From Nitratidesulfovibrio sp. (GTDB lineage Bacteria > Desulfobacterota > Desulfovibrionia > Desulfovibrionales > Desulfovibrionaceae): a DNA stretch of 64,000 nucleotides. The DNA lies in the NCBI RefSeq assembly GCF_040373385.1, contig NZ_JBDXXH010000004.1:301952-365951 (forward strand), in the 5' to 3' direction. Position numbers and translations under genes: made by a program. The notes below the pieces were generated by a model. The model saw only the letters and a list, made by a program, of their open reading frames with translations. It ran no database searches and was not told the DNA's origin. The number at the start of each line of letters is the position of its first letter. Within the stretch, counting starts at the first letter, position 1. This document shows, piece after piece, positions 42,097 through 50,344 of this stretch.

Positions 42097-44733
42097 ATGG
42101 ACCAGACCCCGCTGCGCGACTGGGAGTCGCGCTGCATACAGGAAGAACCGCCTCGCTGTCAGGCGGCGTGCCCGCTGCACGTGGATGCACGTGCCTTTCT
42201 GGGCCATGTGGCGCAAGGCCGCTGGCGCGAGGCGCGCGGCATGCTGGAACGCACCATGCCCCTGCCCGGCGTGCTGGCCCGGCTGTGCGAGGCCCCGTGC
42301 GAGGCGGCCTGCCTGCGCGAAGCGGCGGGCGGAACCATTGCCGTGGGCGCGCTGGAGCGGGCCTGCGCCGCGCTGTCCGCCCCGGCGGCGGACCCGCGCC
42401 CCCTGCCGGGGCGGGGGCTGCGCGCCGCCGTGCTGGGGGGCGGGCTGGCCGCGCTGACCGTGGCCTGGGACCTTGCGAAAAAGGGCCATGCGGTAACCCT
42501 GGCCGGGTGGCTGGAAGACGGTGGAGAGCATGGGGGCGAGGGCGATGCCCGAATGGCCGCTGCTGGCCGCCTTGCAGCCATCCCGCCGGATGTGTTGCCG
42601 CCGGATGTCCTGCGCAAGGAACTGGATCGGTTGGCCGGGCTCAAGGTGCGCTTTGCATCGCCGGTCGCCCCCACGGCGGCGGTGCTGGAAGAGATGCGTG
42701 CCGCGCACGGGGCGGTGTTCGTGACGTGGAGTCCGGCGGCGGCCCGCGCGCTGCATCTGCCGGACCGCAGCCAGTGCGATGCGCTGACCCTGGCCCACCC
42801 CGACCTGCCCGGCGTGTTCTGCGGCGGCTGGCCTGCGGAAGGCCCGACAGGTTCCGCACGTTGCATCGACGAGGCCGCCGATGGACGACATGCCGCCACA
42901 TCCATGGACCGCCACCTGACCGGCGTTTCGCTGGAGGCAGGCCGCGAACGGCAGGGACCGTTCGAAACGCGATTGTTCACCAGCCTGGATGGCGTGCAGC
43001 CTGAGGCGCCCGTGGCGCTGCCCGCGCTGCCGCCCGCAGGGCAGGGGGGAGGCGATCCCGCCTCCGACATTGCAGACGCGCCGTATCGCGCCGAGGCCGC
43101 CCGCTGCCTGCAATGCCAGTGTCTGGAATGCGTGAAGGTGTGTCCGTACCTGGAAAAATACGGCGAATATCCCAAAAAGCACGCCCGGCGCATCTACAAC
43201 AACCTGTCCATCGTCAAGGGCGTGCATCAGGCCAACCGGTTCATCAATTCGTGCAGTCTGTGCGGGCTGTGCGGCACGGTGTGCCCCACCGGGTTCGACA
43301 TGGCCCCGTTGTGCCACGAGGCGCGGCGTACCATGGTGCATGACGGCAAGATGCCGCCCTCCACCCACGAATTTGCGCTGGACGACATGGCCTTCAGCAA
43401 CGGGCCGCATGCCGCGCTGCTGCGCGCCCCGGCGGGGGCAGAATCCTGCGCGTGGCTGTTCCTGCCCAGCTGCCAGCTTGCGGCGTCTGCGCCGGACAGG
43501 GTGGCGCAGGCGTGGACCATTCTGGCCGACCGTCTGCCCGGCGGCACGGGCATTGCCTTGCGCTGTTGCGGCGCGCCCGCGCTGTGGGCCGGGCGCGACG
43601 ATCTGGCCGCTGCCGCCGCCGAGGAACTGCGCAATGGGTGGGAAATCATGGGCCGTCCCACGCTGGTGGTGGGGTGTCCGTCCTGCGCCACCACCTTGCG
43701 CACGCTGCTGCCCGATTTGCCCCAGACCCCGCTGTGGTCCGTGCTGGCGGACTACGGGACCGGCGGACACGAACCGACCGTTCCGGCGGCGCTGACCCTG
43801 CACGACCCCTGCGCCGCGCGCGAGGACGAACCCCTGCGCGCCACGGTGCGCGGCCTGCTGGCCGCGCGCGGGGTGACGGTGCATGAGCCGGAGCTGACCG
43901 GGCCGCACACCGAATGTTGCGGCTACGGCGGCCTGATGGCCGAGGCAGACCCCGACCTTGCCCGCGCCGTCATCCAGCGCAGGGCCGATGCCTCGGACCT
44001 GCCCTTCGTCACCTACTGCGCCATGTGCCGCGACCGGCTGGCCGAGGCGGGCAGCCCCGCCAGCCACCTGCTGGACCTGCTGCTGCCCCCGCTGCCCGTC
44101 GGCAACCCCGACCCGGCAGCGCCCGGCCCGCACATCACCGCCCGACAGGAAAACCGCGCCCGACTGCGCGACCGCCTGCTGCGCGAGGTGTACGGCGAAG
44201 CTCCGCCCGATGCTGCGCCGGAGGTGCCCCTGCGCATCACGCCGGACATGCGGGTGGTGATGGAGCGGCGGCGTATTCTTGATGATGACCTGCGCGGCGT
44301 GATCGCTGAAGCCGAGCGTGCCGGGCGCTATTTCATCGACGCCGATACCGGCATGCGTCTGGCCTGTTTGCGTCGGGTGCGGGTTACCCACTGGGCGGGC
44401 TACGAACCCGTGCAGGCAGGGGAATCCGGCGATGCAGGTACGCCCGCCTACGCCATCCGGCAGGCATACGCCCATCGCATGGTGTTGCCGCAGGGGCCGC
44501 CTGCCGGGGGCTGGAAGGAATCGCCCCACGAACCGGCCTACCTGCCCGCATCGGGCAACTGGGTTTGCGCCTGCGGCGGTGCGCCGCGTCCGCTTTCGGT
44601 GGAGCTGACCTACCTTGGCAGCACCTTCAACGTGCGCCTGCTGACCTGCCCGGACTGCGGGCAGGTGCTGGTGGACGAGGCTCTGGCGCTGGGCAAGATG
44701 CTGGAAGTGGAACAACTGCTGGAGGACAAGTGA
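42097..44733 (+). CDS. Pyridine nucleotide-disulfide oxidoreductase/dicluster iron-sulfur fusion protein
   Basis: An 878-residue multidomain redox protein. Residues ~15-90 resemble the GltD-type N-terminal iron-sulfur segment (CQAACPLHVDARAF, CEAPCEAACLREA). Residues ~100-135 begin a Rossmann-like NAD/FAD domain (AAVLGGGLAALTVAWDLAKK), which appears shortened. Next comes a dicluster ferredoxin region (CLQCQCLECVKVCPYL, CSLCGLCGTVCPTG), then two CCG-type modules as in HdrD/GlpC (LPSCQLA...RCCGAP and DPCAAR...ECCGYGG). The C-terminal ~170 residues end with CACGG and CPDCGQ, a zinc-ribbon-like tail. ATG at 42097 has GGGGAGG upstream. It opens the maturation cluster and overlaps the methyltransferase gene. 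It may supply electrons for sulfur or cluster chemistry; the exact reaction is unknown. Confidence 0.85.
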   Translation: MDQTPLRDWESRCIQEEPPRCQAACPLHVDARAFLGHVAQGRWREARGMLERTMPLPGVLARLCEAPCEAACLREAAGGTIAVGALERACAALSAPAADPRPLPGRGLRAAVLGGGLAALTVAWDLAKKGHAVTLAGWLEDGGEHGGEGDARMAAAGRLAAIPPDVLPPDVLRKELDRLAGLKVRFASPVAPTAAVLEEMRAAHGAVFVTWSPAAARALHLPDRSQCDALTLAHPDLPGVFCGGWPAEGPTGSARCIDEAADGRHAATSMDRHLTGVSLEAGRERQGPFETRLFTSLDGVQPEAPVALPALPPAGQGGGDPASDIADAPYRAEAARCLQCQCLECVKVCPYLEKYGEYPKKHARRIYNNLSIVKGVHQANRFINSCSLCGLCGTVCPTGFDMAPLCHEARRTMVHDGKMPPSTHEFALDDMAFSNGPHAALLRAPAGAESCAWLFLPSCQLAASAPDRVAQAWTILADRLPGGTGIALRCCGAPALWAGRDDLAAAAAEELRNGWEIMGRPTLVVGCPSCATTLRTLLPDLPQTPLWSVLADYGTGGHEPTVPAALTLHDPCAAREDEPLRATVRGLLAARGVTVHEPELTGPHTECCGYGGLMAEADPDLARAVIQRRADASDLPFVTYCAMCRDRLAEAGSPASHLLDLLLPPLPVGNPDPAAPGPHITARQENRARLRDRLLREVYGEAPPDAAPEVPLRITPDMRVVMERRRILDDDLRGVIAEAERAGRYFIDADTGMRLACLRRVRVTHWAGYEPVQAGESGDAGTPAYAIRQAYAHRMVLPQGPPAGGWKESPHEPAYLPASGNWVCACGGAPRPLSVELTYLGSTFNVRLLTCPDCGQVLVDEALALGKMLEVEQLLEDK

Positions 44734-45668
44734 CCGTGCCGTCCGGCTTCGACGCTGCTGTCTCCACGCTGGAGGCTACCGTTGCGCCTGTGGGGGGTGA
44801 AACCCCTGTTGGAGAAGGCGTCACGGTCGCCAGTCCGCAGGGGCCGTGGGAGCATTCGGCGCTGCGCAGCCCGTGGGAGCATCCGGCGCTGCGCGCGGTG
44901 GCCGGGGCCGCATTGCGCCCCGGCGGTGTGGCTCTGACCTGGCGGGCGCTGGAACTGGCGCGGCAACTGACCAACCTGCCCCACAACGCGCGCGTGGTGG
45001 ACCTGGGCTGCGGACCCGGTGAAACCGTGGCCCTGTTGCGTGAAGGCGGCATGGCGGCGGTGGGGCTGGATCTTTCCGCCAGCCTGCTGGATGAGGCGTG
45101 GGCGCGGAATGGGCGTATGCCTCTGATTCAGGCCGATGCCGGGGCCGGTGCGGAATCCGCCCCCGGCCTGCCATTGCGCACCGCCAGCCTTGATGGCGTG
45201 TTCTGCGAGTGCGTGCTTTCGGTGCTGCCGGGGCGGCAGGGCGTGCTGGCGGAAGTTGCGCGGGTGCTGCGTCCCGGCGGGGTGCTGGTCTGGACCGACC
45301 TGTATGTGCGTCCGGGCCGTGCGGCTGATGTGTGGCGTGGCCCGGACGGCAGCCCGAACGGCTCTATGGACGGCTATGCTGACGACGGAAAATCCCGGTA
45401 TTCCGGCTCGCAGCCCCATGTCCTGTCCTGCCGGGCCGGGGCCGTGCCGCGCGCAGACATGGAAACCATGCTGCGCCGTGCCGGGTTCACGGTGCTGGCG
45501 TTCGAGGATCACAGCCGCCTGCTGGCGGAACTGGCGGGCAGGCTGCTGTTTGCCGGGGCCGAACTGGCGGAACTGTTCGGGTGCGGGGGCGGTGGAAGCG
45601 GGCGGCCCGGCTACGCGCTGCTGCTGGCCCGGCGTGACGATGCTGCACCACGGGGGGATGCGCCATGA
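44730..45668 (+). CDS. SAM-dependent methyltransferase of the mop cluster
   Basis: A 312-residue class I methyltransferase. Motif I is VVDLGCGPGETVALL, motif II is near AAVGLDLSASLLDEA, and the post-I/III region is LPLRTASLDGVFCECVLSVL with VLRPGGVLVWTDLYV. The first ~50 residues contain an imperfect repeat of PWEHxALR. The GTG start at 44730 overlaps the TGA of the preceding gene and has GGAGG upstream; a second GTG two codons on is possible. Its stop overlaps the next gene by four bases. The substrate is unknown. In this operon it could methylate a cofactor intermediate or a peptide made by the adjacent radical SAM enzyme. Confidence 0.82.
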   Translation: MTVPSGFDAAVSTLEATVAPVGGETPVGEGVTVASPQGPWEHSALRSPWEHPALRAVAGAALRPGGVALTWRALELARQLTNLPHNARVVDLGCGPGETVALLREGGMAAVGLDLSASLLDEAWARNGRMPLIQADAGAGAESAPGLPLRTASLDGVFCECVLSVLPGRQGVLAEVARVLRPGGVLVWTDLYVRPGRAADVWRGPDGSPNGSMDGYADDGKSRYSGSQPHVLSCRAGAVPRADMETMLRRAGFTVLAFEDHSRLLAELAGRLLFAGAELAELFGCGGGGSGRPGYALLLARRDDAAPRGDAP

Positions 45669-46123
45669 GCGACGATGCGTTCGGACGGGTACTGGGCCTT
45701 GGGGCCTCCGGATACTGCTGCACCCAGATCATGGTCCAACTGCTGCTGGACGTGCAGGGGCGCGAAGCTCCTGACGCCATGCGCGCCGCTGGCGGGTTGT
45801 GCCGGGGCTTCGGCCTTGCGGAGGGTACCTGCGGCATCCTGCTGGGCGGCTGCATGGCCATGGGGCTGTGCGCGGCCAAGGGGCACGATGGCGAGGAACC
45901 CCACGAGGCGCTGGAGGCCATGACCACGGAATTTGCCGAATGGTTCCGCGAGCGCACCGCTGCCAGCGGGGGCATTTCGTGCGGGGCCATTCTTGGGGAT
46001 GCCGGGGATGGCGGGCGTCCGGATTTCGGCAAGTGCCACGGCCTGCTGCTGGAAGCGCACGGCAAGATGTTCGAGGTGCTGGCGGCCTACGGCGTGGACC
46101 CCACGCTGCCGCGCGAGGGCTAG
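45665..46123 (+). CDS. C-GCAxxG-C-C family protein
   Basis: A 152-residue protein of the C_GCAxxG_C_C redox family. Conserved Cys residues appear as GASGYCCTQIM, GGLCRGFG, GTCGILLGGCMAMG, GGISCGAIL and FGKCHGLL. Family members are thought to bind a metal or act by Cys redox chemistry, but no function has been established. It overlaps the methyltransferase gene by four bases and is followed after 5 bp by the radical SAM gene, so the order methyltransferase, Cys-rich protein, radical SAM enzyme is translationally linked. Confidence 0.85.
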   Translation: MSDDAFGRVLGLGASGYCCTQIMVQLLLDVQGREAPDAMRAAGGLCRGFGLAEGTCGILLGGCMAMGLCAAKGHDGEEPHEALEAMTTEFAEWFRERTAASGGISCGAILGDAGDGGRPDFGKCHGLLLEAHGKMFEVLAAYGVDPTLPREG

Positions 46124-46128
46124 GTGGC

Positions 46129-47916
46129 ATGGCCGGGCGTGGCAATTTTTCCGTGGATTGCGGCTGTTCCGCACCGGGACAGACCGGGGACGAGGCGCAG
46201 GCAACGGCGCAGGGCCGCGTACTGGCCCGCACCGCCAGCGTGTGCCCGGTGTGTCTTGGCCCGGTCCCGGCAGAGCGGGTGGCCGTGGGCGATACGGTGC
46301 TGCTGGTCAAGCGCTGCCCCGAGCACGGCGAATTTTCCGCGCCGGTGTGGCGGGGCGAGCCTGCCTTCACTGGCTGGGTGCGCCCCAAGATTCCCACTGC
46401 CCGGCGCGGACCCGGTACGGAACGCGTTCTGGGCTGCCCGCGTGACTGCGGGCTGTGCCCGGACCACGGCCAGCACACCTGCACCCTGCTCATCGAGGTG
46501 ACCCAGCGCTGCAACCTGCGCTGCCCTGTGTGCTTTGCGTCTGCGGGACAGATGGGCGGACAGATGGGCGGACAGGTGGGCGGACAAGCGGGGGGGGCAG
46601 AGAGACTGGAGAGACTGGAGAGACTGGGGGGACTGGGCGGAGAGCCTGACGGCGGACCGGGTGCCGGGCGGTGCGAGGGGGATGCCCGCGCAGCCCGCCG
46701 CGAGGACGATCCCACCCTTGGCGAACTGGTGGCCCGGCTGGCCGTGCTGCGCCCGCGCGCGGGCGATGCCAACATCCAGCTTTCCGGCGGCGAACCCACC
46801 CTGCGCGACGATCTGCCGCAACTCGTCACTGCCGTGCGTGGCCTAGGCTATCCCTTCGTGCAACTGAACACCAACGGCCTGCGCCTCGCGCGCGAGGCGG
46901 GCTATGCCGCACGCCTGGCCGCAGCGGGGCTGGATTCGGTGTTCCTGCAATTCGATGGCCCGGACGATGCGGCCACCGTCCGGCTGCGCGGTCTGCCCCT
47001 GCACGCGGACAAGGTGCGCGCGGTGGAAGCCTGCGCGGCGGCGGGGCTGGGCGTGGTGCTGGTGTGCACCGTGGCGCGCGGGGTCAACGACCATTGCCTG
47101 GGCGACATCGTGCGCTTCGGTCTGGCGCGGGTGCCCGTGGTGCGCGGGGCGCACTTCCAGCCGGTGAGCTTCTTTGGCCGGTACGAGGGCTTTGGTGCGC
47201 CCGATTGTGTTGATGACGGCCCCCCCGACGGAGAGGACGACGGCGCGGCAGGCACGGCAGGGGACAGCGCGCGCGAGGCGGCCCGCATCACCCTGCCGGA
47301 GGTCATGCGCGCGGTGCGCGACCAGACCGGCGGATTGATTCCACTGGCCCACCTGCATCCGCCGGGGTGCGAGCATGCCCAGTGTTCCTTCAGCGGTACG
47401 TTCATGGCTCACGAGGACGGCAGGCTGGAACCGGCGGGCGGGTCCTGCTGCGGGACGGGCGGTAATGGCGGGGCAACGGGCGGCATGCCTCCGGCGCCCA
47501 TCCCCGCCGCGTTGGGCGCGGAGCGGGCGCGGGCCTTCGTGCGCCGCCAGTGGAGGGCGCCCGAACCGACGACTGGCCCGGACGGTACGGGCGGGGGCAC
47601 GCCTGCCATGCCGCGCGATGATTTCGAGCGTTTCCTGGCGCGGGCCGGGCGGCGGTTCACCGTGTCCGGCATGGCCTTTCAGGATGCCTGGACCCTGGAC
47701 ACCGAACGGCTGCGCGGTTGCTGCATCCACGTGGCCGCGCCTGATGGGCGCATGGTGCCGTTCTGCGCGTGGAACCTCACCTCGGCGGGGGGCACGCCGC
47801 TGCACCGCAACGGCCCGCCGACCGGGACGGGATGTGCGGGTGGTGGCGAAGGTGTGGAAGGTGCTGGCGTGGCGAGTGGCGGGCCGGTCGGTTCCAACGA
47901 AGGGGAGGGCGCATGA
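46129..47916 (+). CDS. Radical SAM protein of the mop cluster
   Basis: A 595-residue radical SAM enzyme. An N-terminal Cys-rich module (SVCPVCLGPVPAE, GCPRDCGLCPDH) precedes the SAM cluster CNLRCPVC, followed by the barrel with IQLSGGEPTLRDDLPQL. A C-terminal auxiliary region has HPPGCEHAQCSFSG and GGSCCG, then GCCIHVAAPDG. Directly after the CX3CX2C motif the protein carries an unusual low-complexity insertion encoded by 12-bp and 9-bp tandem repeats (46546-46640; GGQMGGQ and ERLERL types). It overlaps the AMP-ligase-like gene by four bases. It probably performs radical chemistry in maturation of the aldehyde oxidoreductase or a linked cofactor. Some homologues in this type of cluster may be selenoproteins (from memory, not verified); here no in-frame TGA is seen. 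Confidence 0.88.
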   Translation: MAGRGNFSVDCGCSAPGQTGDEAQATAQGRVLARTASVCPVCLGPVPAERVAVGDTVLLVKRCPEHGEFSAPVWRGEPAFTGWVRPKIPTARRGPGTERVLGCPRDCGLCPDHGQHTCTLLIEVTQRCNLRCPVCFASAGQMGGQMGGQVGGQAGGAERLERLERLGGLGGEPDGGPGAGRCEGDARAARREDDPTLGELVARLAVLRPRAGDANIQLSGGEPTLRDDLPQLVTAVRGLGYPFVQLNTNGLRLAREAGYAARLAAAGLDSVFLQFDGPDDAATVRLRGLPLHADKVRAVEACAAAGLGVVLVCTVARGVNDHCLGDIVRFGLARVPVVRGAHFQPVSFFGRYEGFGAPDCVDDGPPDGEDDGAAGTAGDSAREAARITLPEVMRAVRDQTGGLIPLAHLHPPGCEHAQCSFSGTFMAHEDGRLEPAGGSCCGTGGNGGATGGMPPAPIPAALGAERARAFVRRQWRAPEPTTGPDGTGGGTPAMPRDDFERFLARAGRRFTVSGMAFQDAWTLDTERLRGCCIHVAAPDGRMVPFCAWNLTSAGGTPLHRNGPPTGTGCAGGGEGVEGAGVASGGPVGSNEGEGA

Positions 47917-49127
47917 CCCGGAATCTCGCGTCCTCCGCATTGCCGGAAGATGGCGTGGTCGCGCCGTGCCCCACGTGTGCCGTGTCCACGAAACATGGGG
48001 AGCATGGGGAGCATGGGGGACATGGGGAGCATGGGGCGCCCGTAGACGCTTCGCTCTCCGCACCCACCGGGCAGGGTGGCGCCCGTTCGCCGCTGGACCC
48101 GTGGCTGGCCGCGCGGCTGTTCATTCCGCCCGCAGACCTCTCTCCGGCAACGGTGCGCGCCCGGCAGGGCGGCCTGCTGCGCGAGGCGGTGCGCCGCGCC
48201 CTTGAGGCGCCGTTCTACCGTGCCCGGCTGGCGGGGCGGCCTTTGCCGTGCACGCTGGATGATCTCGCGGGGTTGCCCTTCACCACGCCCGACGATCTGC
48301 GCGAGGGGGGCGATGCCCTGCTGCGCGTGGCCGACGACGCCGTGGCCCGCATCGTCACCCTGCCGACATCGGGAAGCACGGGGACACCCAAGCGGCTGCG
48401 CTTCAGCGATGCCGACATCGAGCGCACCGTGGATTTCTTTGCCGTGGGCATGACCACCCTGTGCCGCCCCGGCGACGTGGTGGCCATCTTCATGCCCGGC
48501 CAGCGGCCCGACAGCGTGGGCGATCTGCTGGACCGGGGCCTGCGCCGCGCGGGCATGCAGCCTGTGCTGCTGCCCCCGGCGGCCAGCGGCGCGGAACATG
48601 CGGCCCGATTGATGGAAACCGGGGCGCAGGTCTTTGTGGCCACGCCCACCCAGGCCCCTGCCATTGCCGACGCGGTGCTGACGGGGCAGGCCCCGGCAGC
48701 GCGCCCGCGCGCCTGCCTGCTGAGCGCGGAAGCCACCCCGCCCGAAACGGCGGACAGGGTGCGCGCGGCCTTGGGCTGCGAGGTGTTCGACCATTGGGGC
48801 ATGACCGAAACCGGCTACGGCGGCGGCGTGGAATGTGCCGTCCATCACGGCTTTCACCTGCGCGAGGCGGACATCCATGTGGAAATCGTCCACCCGCTCA
48901 CCGGCGCGCCCTTGCCGGACGGCCAGACCGGCGAGGTGGTGGTGACCACCCTTGCCGCAGAGGCCATGGTGCTGCTGCGCTATCGCACGGGCGATGCGGC
49001 GGCCCTGCTGCCCCCCCCGTGCCGTTGCGGCAGCCCGCTACGGCGGCTGGGGCCGGTGCGGGGGCGCATCCGCCGTTACGGAAACCATTGGGACATCATC
49101 ACCCTTGCCAAGGGGATTCGACCATGA
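47913..49127 (+). CDS. AMP-dependent ligase-like protein (PaaK-type) of the mop cluster
   Basis: A 404-residue adenylate-forming protein resembling phenylacetate-CoA ligases. The P-loop-like motif is LPTSGSTGTPKRLRF, the adenylation signature is HWGMTETGYGGG, and LRYRTGDAAALL contains the conserved Asp of the hinge region. It is slightly short for PaaK because the C-terminal domain is reduced. The N-terminal 50 residues include His-Gly-Glu repeats coded by five 9-bp units (47994-48038). It overlaps both neighbours by four bases. A carboxylate may be activated here for transfer to a carrier or cofactor. The usual phenylacetate genes are absent, so phenylacetate degradation is unlikely. Confidence 0.83.
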   Translation: MTRNLASSALPEDGVVAPCPTCAVSTKHGEHGEHGGHGEHGAPVDASLSAPTGQGGARSPLDPWLAARLFIPPADLSPATVRARQGGLLREAVRRALEAPFYRARLAGRPLPCTLDDLAGLPFTTPDDLREGGDALLRVADDAVARIVTLPTSGSTGTPKRLRFSDADIERTVDFFAVGMTTLCRPGDVVAIFMPGQRPDSVGDLLDRGLRRAGMQPVLLPPAASGAEHAARLMETGAQVFVATPTQAPAIADAVLTGQAPAARPRACLLSAEATPPETADRVRAALGCEVFDHWGMTETGYGGGVECAVHHGFHLREADIHVEIVHPLTGAPLPDGQTGEVVVTTLAAEAMVLLRYRTGDAAALLPPPCRCGSPLRRLGPVRGRIRRYGNHWDIITLAKGIRP

Positions 49128-50212
49128 CGCAATTCTTCGGACTACTGGCCGACGCGCTGGAGCGCGACGGCGTCGCCGTGCTGGCCACCATCGTCACGGC
49201 GGAAGGTTCCGCCCCGCGCATGGCCGGTGCGCGCCTGTTCGTGCACGGCGACGGCCATGCCTTCGAGGGCACCGTGGGCGGGGGCATCCTGGAGGCCCGC
49301 GTTCTGGATGCCTGCCGCACGGCCCTGAACGACGGGCTGGCCCGGATGCTCACCTTCGACCTGTCCGCCGACGAGGCCGCCGGATCGGACATGATCTGCG
49401 GCGGTCGGGTGCGACTGTACGTGGAGCCGTTGCGCGCCGCATCCTGCCCGCATCTGGCCCCGTTGCTGCGCCAGTCGGACCGCCTGGCCACGCAGGGGCG
49501 ACGCTGCGTGCTGGTCAACGTGCTGCGGCCCGACGCCGCGCCTGACTGCCGCCGCCTGCTGCTGGCGGGCGAGGGGCAGGGGGCGGAGACAAGCGGCGAC
49601 CTGGCGCTGGAACCGGCGGCGCTGGATGCACTGCGCGGGGCCGTGGTCACGGCCAGCGGCCCGCTGTGCGTGGAGGCGGGCGGCATGTCCCTGCTGGCCG
49701 ATCCGGTGGCCTCGCCGGGGCGGGTGGTCATTGCCGGGGCCGGACATGTGGGACGGCAGGTGGGACTGATGGCCTCGCTGGCCGGGTTCCGGGTCACCGT
49801 GCTGGACGACCGGCCCGATTTCGCCAAAGCTGATCGGTTGCCCGGCGCGGACGAGGTGCGTTGCGTCACGCCCGGTGGCGACTGGCTGGCGGATCTCGGC
49901 ATGCACGAGGACTGCTACGTGGTCATCGTCACGCGTGGGCATCGCAACGATGGTGAGGTGCTGGCCAGCGCCCTGCGCACCCCGGCCCGCTACGTGGGCA
50001 TGATCGGCAGCCGCCGCAAGCGCGATGCCGTGTACCGCAGGCTGGAAGAGGCGGGCACCCCGCGCGCGGCCATCGAGCGGGTGCATTCGCCCATCGGGCT
50101 GGACATTGGCGCGGAAACGCCCGAGGAAATAGCCGTGAGCATCGTGGCGGAACTGGTGCAGGCGCGGGCCGCCAGCAGGGTGCGCCCCGCCATTCCACCC
50201 ATGCAGGCCTGA
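49124..50212 (+). CDS. xdhC: XdhC-family molybdenum hydroxylase maturation factor
   Basis: A 362-residue XdhC/CoxI protein. The N-terminal XdhC_CoxI domain reads VLATIVTAEGSAPRMAGARL with GTVGGGILEARVLDAC. The C-terminal Rossmann domain has VVIAGAGHVGRQVGLMA and FRVTVLDDRPDFA, and ends with YVGMIGSRRKRDAVYRRL. XdhC proteins bind molybdenum cofactor and help its sulfuration and insertion into xanthine-oxidase-family enzymes. The start overlaps the preceding stop (ATGA). The substrate enzyme is very likely the Mop protein at 39268-41985. Confidence 0.93.
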   Translation: MTQFFGLLADALERDGVAVLATIVTAEGSAPRMAGARLFVHGDGHAFEGTVGGGILEARVLDACRTALNDGLARMLTFDLSADEAAGSDMICGGRVRLYVEPLRAASCPHLAPLLRQSDRLATQGRRCVLVNVLRPDAAPDCRRLLLAGEGQGAETSGDLALEPAALDALRGAVVTASGPLCVEAGGMSLLADPVASPGRVVIAGAGHVGRQVGLMASLAGFRVTVLDDRPDFAKADRLPGADEVRCVTPGGDWLADLGMHEDCYVVIVTRGHRNDGEVLASALRTPARYVGMIGSRRKRDAVYRRLEEAGTPRAAIERVHSPIGLDIGAETPEEIAVSIVAELVQARAASRVRPAIPPMQA

Positions 50213-50344
50213 TTGTGCCAGAGCGCGTCTGATCGTTGTCGGGCGCGGAGCGCGGAAGTTCATTTGAAGCGCCGATGGATCGACGGTTTCGATAGCAAGC
50301 AAATGTCCAATCGAAAGGAATGAATTCATGGGGAGAAAGCGGCC

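Noticed and set aside
39061..44715. 1884-codon minus-strand open frame opposite mop and the redox fusion gene
   Set aside because: Antisense shadow produced by GC-rich codon usage; the plus strand has two well-recognised proteins and a terminator between them.
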